NCBI GenBank assembly: GCA_012511845.1
Contig: JAAZFF010000176.1
Location: 1-6,040, forward strand
DNA from: Lentisphaerota bacterium
GTDB lineage: Bacteria; Verrucomicrobiota; Kiritimatiellia; RFP12; UBA3636
Direction: 5' to 3'
Length of the DNA stretch: 6,040 nucleotides
Shown: piece by piece, positions 5,926-6,040 of the stretch
Numbering within the stretch: the first letter of the stretch is position 1
Layout: every line of letters starts with the position of its first letter
The notes under the pieces: model-generated
The model's input: only the letters and a program-made list of their open reading frames with translations
What the model was told of the DNA's origin: nothing
Databases searched by the model: none
Translations under genes and position numbers: made by a program

Positions 5926-5936
5926 ACCCAGTGCGC
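5867..5936 (-). promoter_or_regulatory. Long-range inverted repeat over the transposase start codon
   Basis: GCGCACTGGGT (5867-5877) and ACCCAGTGCGC (5926-5936) are perfect 11-base complements 48 bases apart. In a minus-strand transcript that includes both, the GTG start codon of the transposase would be base-paired and the purine-rich ribosome-binding region would lie in the loop. A transcript starting inside the loop would lack the outer arm and be free for translation. Sequestration of the start by outside transcripts is a known protective device in some insertion sequences (IS10, IS50). Here it is inferred from the geometry only. Confidence 0.5.
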
Positions 5937-6040
5937 CTTTGGCAACTATTAATGATCCCCCTTGCCAATATTAATCGGTCTCCGCCGTGCGGGACCTGAC
6001 AAAAACTCCAAAGTACGGCTATCAACAGATCACGGACAGA
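5926..6040. other. Right flank, no recognisable gene
   Basis: Reading the minus strand, one frame is open from the edge to 5888 but gives no recognisable product, and it does not continue the rve transposase cut off at 4611. An inverted repeat TTGGCAA (5939-5945) with TTGCCAA (5962-5968) encloses a 16-base AT-rich spacer, and ATTAAT occurs at 5948-5953 and 5970-5975. These could belong to the promoter or operator region of the transposase or to the IS end, but no clear -35/-10 pair with good spacing is visible. Confidence 0.35.

Noticed and set aside
1..6040. CRISPR array, tRNA or rRNA gene
   Set aside because: No regularly spaced repeats and no cloverleaf or rRNA-like segment were seen on reading both strands by eye; a covariance-model scan would be decisive.
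5926..6040. Remaining part of the rve transposase beyond the ISL3 element
   Set aside because: Translation of all three minus-strand frames shows no integrase-like motif.

Overview
The window looks like an accessory, repeat-rich stretch of a bacterial chromosome. All supported genes lie on the minus strand, so they read from high to low coordinates. The RHS core is of a style I associate with environmental Verrucomicrobiota/Lentisphaerota/Kiritimatiellota-type genomes (motifs such as YSPLLGRWLSRDPIGE and WGLDLDGALQGAGG). That taxonomic guess is weak, because RHS genes and insertion sequences move between phyla.

Layout from high to low coordinates. About 5926-6040 is short flanking sequence with no recognisable gene. 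About 4612-5925 is an ISL3-family insertion sequence with an intact 418-residue transposase. About 4197-4611 is the 3' end of a second, unrelated insertion sequence: the C-terminus of an rve/integrase-type transposase plus a terminal region with two related GTCAA...GGACAC boxes. That element interrupts an RHS-repeat gene, whose remaining 3' part (core end plus variable tail) fills 2414-4198. The result is a nest: RHS gene, then IS number 1 inside it, then ISL3 abutting and truncating IS number 1.

Downstream of the RHS remnant is a close-packed gene string. A two-helix membrane protein (1984-2430) overlaps the RHS end. Next come a small protein with an HELFH zinc-metallopeptidase motif (1574-1972) and a single-pass membrane protein (1017-1565) whose ribosome-binding site overlaps the preceding stop codon. 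A gap of about 120 bases follows, then a possibly frameshifted small membrane protein with a CxxC...CxxC pair (389-832, perhaps extending to 893). The region from 1 to 388 holds no convincing gene but carries a perfect hairpin and a CTCTG-rich dispersed motif.

Functional reading (inference): this is the 3' end of a polymorphic-toxin locus. The RHS core is followed by a glycine/alanine-rich hydrophobic tail and an overlapping membrane protein, as expected for a toxin tip with its immunity partner. The HELFH protein plus the next membrane protein look like a second, displaced toxin/immunity pair. The base composition changes from GC-rich in the RHS core to clearly AT-richer in the tail and downstream genes, which fits exchange of tips. 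Because the RHS N-terminus is cut off by an insertion sequence, the main toxin is probably no longer delivered, while the downstream genes could still be kept.
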